Assembly (NCBI GenBank): GCA_017523185.1 | Contig: JAFWXB010000260.1 | Span: forward strand, 1-6,749 | Reading direction: 5' to 3' | From: Lachnospiraceae bacterium | Lineage (GTDB): Bacteria > Bacillota_A > Clostridia > Lachnospirales > Lachnospiraceae | DNA length: 6,749 bases | In this document: positions 5,577-6,749 of the stretch, one piece after another | Numbering within the stretch: position 1 is the stretch's first letter | Layout of the letters: every line of letters begins with the position of its first letter | Made by a program: the position numbers and the translations under genes | Notes under the pieces: generated by a model | What the model was told of the DNA's origin: nothing | What the model saw: only the letters and a program-made list of their open reading frames with translations | Databases searched by the model: none

Positions 5577-6308
5577 ATGAGCGTTCAAGCAATTAACGGA
5601 GTTAGAACAACTCCAAGAACTACACCAATTTCACAGGTAACAAGAAATGAAGAAGTAAATACAACTGCTGCTAATACTTCCAGTACACAAAATGTAACTT
5701 CTACATCAACCGGTTTTGATGACACGGCCGCTGTCTATGAAAAAACAAAAACACCGGATGCTAGTGTAACTGTAAAAAACAGTATGTTTGACCGTGAAGC
5801 AATTATTGCACAGATGAAAGCTGATACAGAAGCTCGTATGAACCAAATGACGAGCCTTGTACAACAAACAATTGCTCAACAAGGTAATAAAATCGGTATG
5901 TCAGAAGATGTCTGGTCATTCCTTGCAAAAGGGGACTTTACTGTATCTCCTGATGTAAAAGCACAAGCACAGGCTGATATTGCAGAAGATGGATATTGGG
6001 GTGTAGAAAAGACTTCAGACCGTATTTTAGAATTTGCAAAAGCACTTTCCGGAAATGACCCAAGCAAAGCAGATGAACTTTTAGATGCATTCAAAACAGG
6101 CTTTAAAGAAGCAACAAAAACATGGGGCAAAGACTTACCTGATATTTCTCAGAAAACATACGAAGCTGTAGAAAAGAAATTTGCAGAATGGAAAGCTGAA
6201 ACAGACGAAACAAAAGAACAAGTAACAGAAGAAGCAAATAAAGAAGCTCAACAAAATGCACAAAAAGCTGCTGCTACTGTTACACAGACAACAGGCAATA
6301 TTGTTTAA
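5577..6308 (+). CDS. Conserved-type protein of unknown function with a YWGVEKTSDRI core
   Basis: This is a 243-residue soluble protein with no signal peptide or membrane segment. Residues 1-70 are Thr/Ser/Asn-rich and look disordered. Residues 70-105 are helical and Gln/Met-rich. The compact core runs from about 108 to 206 and has the markers EDGYWGVEKTSDRILEFA (137-154), GFKEATKTWGKDLPDISQKT (175-194) and the aromatic end KKFAEW (200-205). The tail (206-236) is Glu/Lys/Ala/Gln-rich and probably helical or coiled-coil. I recall similar cores in clostridial proteins sometimes labelled hydrogenase-4 component G; nothing here supports a hydrogenase role, and no hydrogenase gene is adjacent, so I would not carry that name over. 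The clean codon pattern, strong ribosome binding site and following hairpin show a real, probably well-expressed, monocistronic gene. It is divergent from ispE. Its function is unknown. Confidence 0.85.
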   Translation: MSVQAINGVRTTPRTTPISQVTRNEEVNTTAANTSSTQNVTSTSTGFDDTAAVYEKTKTPDASVTVKNSMFDREAIIAQMKADTEARMNQMTSLVQQTIAQQGNKIGMSEDVWSFLAKGDFTVSPDVKAQAQADIAEDGYWGVEKTSDRILEFAKALSGNDPSKADELLDAFKTGFKEATKTWGKDLPDISQKTYEAVEKKFAEWKAETDETKEQVTEEANKEAQQNAQKAAATVTQTTGNIV

Positions 6309-6348
6309 GAATTTTTGTTACATAAACATATTTTATAGGTGATAGGTG

Positions 6349-6384
6349 AAAAGAGAGACTGCTTATGCAGTCCCTCTTTTCTAT
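6349..6384. terminator. Terminator hairpin between convergent genes
   Basis: A 14-base stem (6349-6362 with 6367-6380, loop TTAT) with one imperfect pair starts 40 bp after the 5577 gene stop. On the plus strand the 3' arm ends CTCTTTT and is followed by CTATT, serving as the terminator of that gene. On the minus strand the imperfect pair becomes a G-U wobble and the arm again ends in TTTT, so it could also stop transcription arriving from the small minus-strand ORF. Confidence 0.8.
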
Positions 6385-6451
6385 TAATTAAAAATTTGCT
6401 TTATTATTACAAATCATTTTTAACATAATACTAAACAAAAATAACACCTTA

Positions 6452-6673
6452 TCATATAGCTAACTCATTATAATCTCTCATAAATTTTAATCTTTTTTCA
6501 TGTAGAGTTTCCATCTCGCCTACAATAGCAACATTATCATATATTCTTATTGATTTCCAACCAGTCACTTTACATCCCCAATTATTGATTGTCATTTTTT
6601 CTCCCTTATACATTACATATTTATCATCAACTGACACTCCAACGGCTAAAGCACGTTGGGTTCTTATGTACAT
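6452..6673 (-). CDS. Small hypothetical protein; start uncertain
   Basis: This is a 73-residue ORF with no family I can name with confidence. An in-frame TGA directly precedes ATG 6673, so it cannot extend upstream. GGAAG five bases ahead gives that start moderate support. A second start, ATG 6595 (Met27), has the better site (AAGGGAG five bases upstream) and would give a 47-residue protein beginning MTINNWGCKVTGWKSIRIY. The first 18 or so residues overlap the degenerate repeat at the right edge, which favours the shorter form. The C-terminal part (YKGEKMTINNW, VTGWKSIRIY, ETLHEKR) reads like a small alpha/beta domain. It faintly recalls the Trp/Gly-containing modules seen in some restriction- or phage-linked proteins, but too faintly to assign. 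The ORF may be a remnant of a larger gene. No partner gene is visible. Confidence 0.45.
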   Translation of the reverse strand: MYIRTQRALAVGVSVDDKYVMYKGEKMTINNWGCKVTGWKSIRIYDNVAIVGEMETLHEKRLKFMRDYNELAI

Positions 6674-6749
6674 TCACTTCCAAATATACTCGAAAGCATA
6701 CAAGACTAATGCGTTTCCATAAGACTTTTACTACCAAAGATACCTCTAT
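6645..6749. repeat. Degenerate tandem repeat of about 54 bp at the right edge
   Basis: Two related units can be aligned. On the minus strand they begin GTATCTTTGGTAGTAAAAGT (from 6743) and GTATATTTGGAAGTGAATGT (from 6689). Over these first 20 bases they match at 16 positions, and the resemblance fades after a small gap. The starts are 54 bp apart, and the first unit lies against the right edge, so more copies may lie beyond it. In the other orientation the same units encode the similar strings CTFTSKYTR and KTFTTKDTS in one frame. What the repeat does, and which strand if any is expressed, is not clear. Confidence 0.5.

Noticed and set aside
5876..6130. Minus-strand ORF of 84 codons opposite the 5577 gene
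   Set aside because: It is a shadow of a gene with strong coding signals and has no start signals of its own.
6335..6348. Tandem copy ATAGGTG-ATAGGTG before the terminator
   Set aside because: Two copies of seven bases in intergenic DNA are readily explained by slippage; no gene or structure depends on it.

Overview
The window is AT-rich DNA from what looks like an endospore-forming member of the Bacillota, most likely class Clostridia and plausibly family Lachnospiraceae. The reasons are a tricistronic GerA-type spore germination operon, strong AGGAGG-type ribosome binding sites, codon use dominated by A/T-ending codons, and an MEP-pathway isoprenoid gene. Species cannot be named from the sequence alone. 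No rRNA, tRNA, CRISPR array or intact insertion sequence was seen.

Layout. (1) 1-3192, minus strand: gerAA, gerAB and gerAC, read right to left. gerAC is cut by the left edge after 111 codons. The three products form a nutrient germinant receptor in the inner spore membrane. GerAB carries an unusual hydrophilic insert made of degenerate repeats. (2) 3193-3475: upstream region of the germination operon, with a weak candidate promoter, plus the terminator of the next transcription unit. (3) 3476-5062, minus strand: ispE (CDP-ME kinase) followed after 36 bp by a GntR/FadR-family regulator with an FCD ligand domain, almost certainly co-transcribed. (4) 5063-5576: a long, extremely AT-rich divergent intergenic region with the ispE promoter, an operator-like palindrome and other dyads. 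(5) 5577-6308, plus strand: a 243-residue conserved-type protein of unknown function with a strong ribosome binding site. (6) 6309-6749: a terminator hairpin between convergent genes, a small minus-strand ORF, and a degenerate tandem repeat of about 54 bp running off the right edge.

How the parts fit. The most informative non-coding signal is the 12-bp perfect palindrome CTTGTATACAAG. It occurs exactly twice: once over the predicted transcription start of ispE, and once 229 bp downstream inside the ispE coding sequence. It matches the core of the operator I recall for Bacillus subtilis GntR, the same regulator subfamily as the gene directly downstream. I infer that the regulator controls its own operon, and so couples an unidentified (probably carboxylate) ligand to an isoprenoid precursor gene, possibly by binding two sites. 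A third, weaker TGTATACA site lies in the divergent intergenic region. I found no wholly new multi-gene system here. The operator pair, the GerAB insert, the unknown 243-residue protein and the right-edge repeats are the items worth following up.
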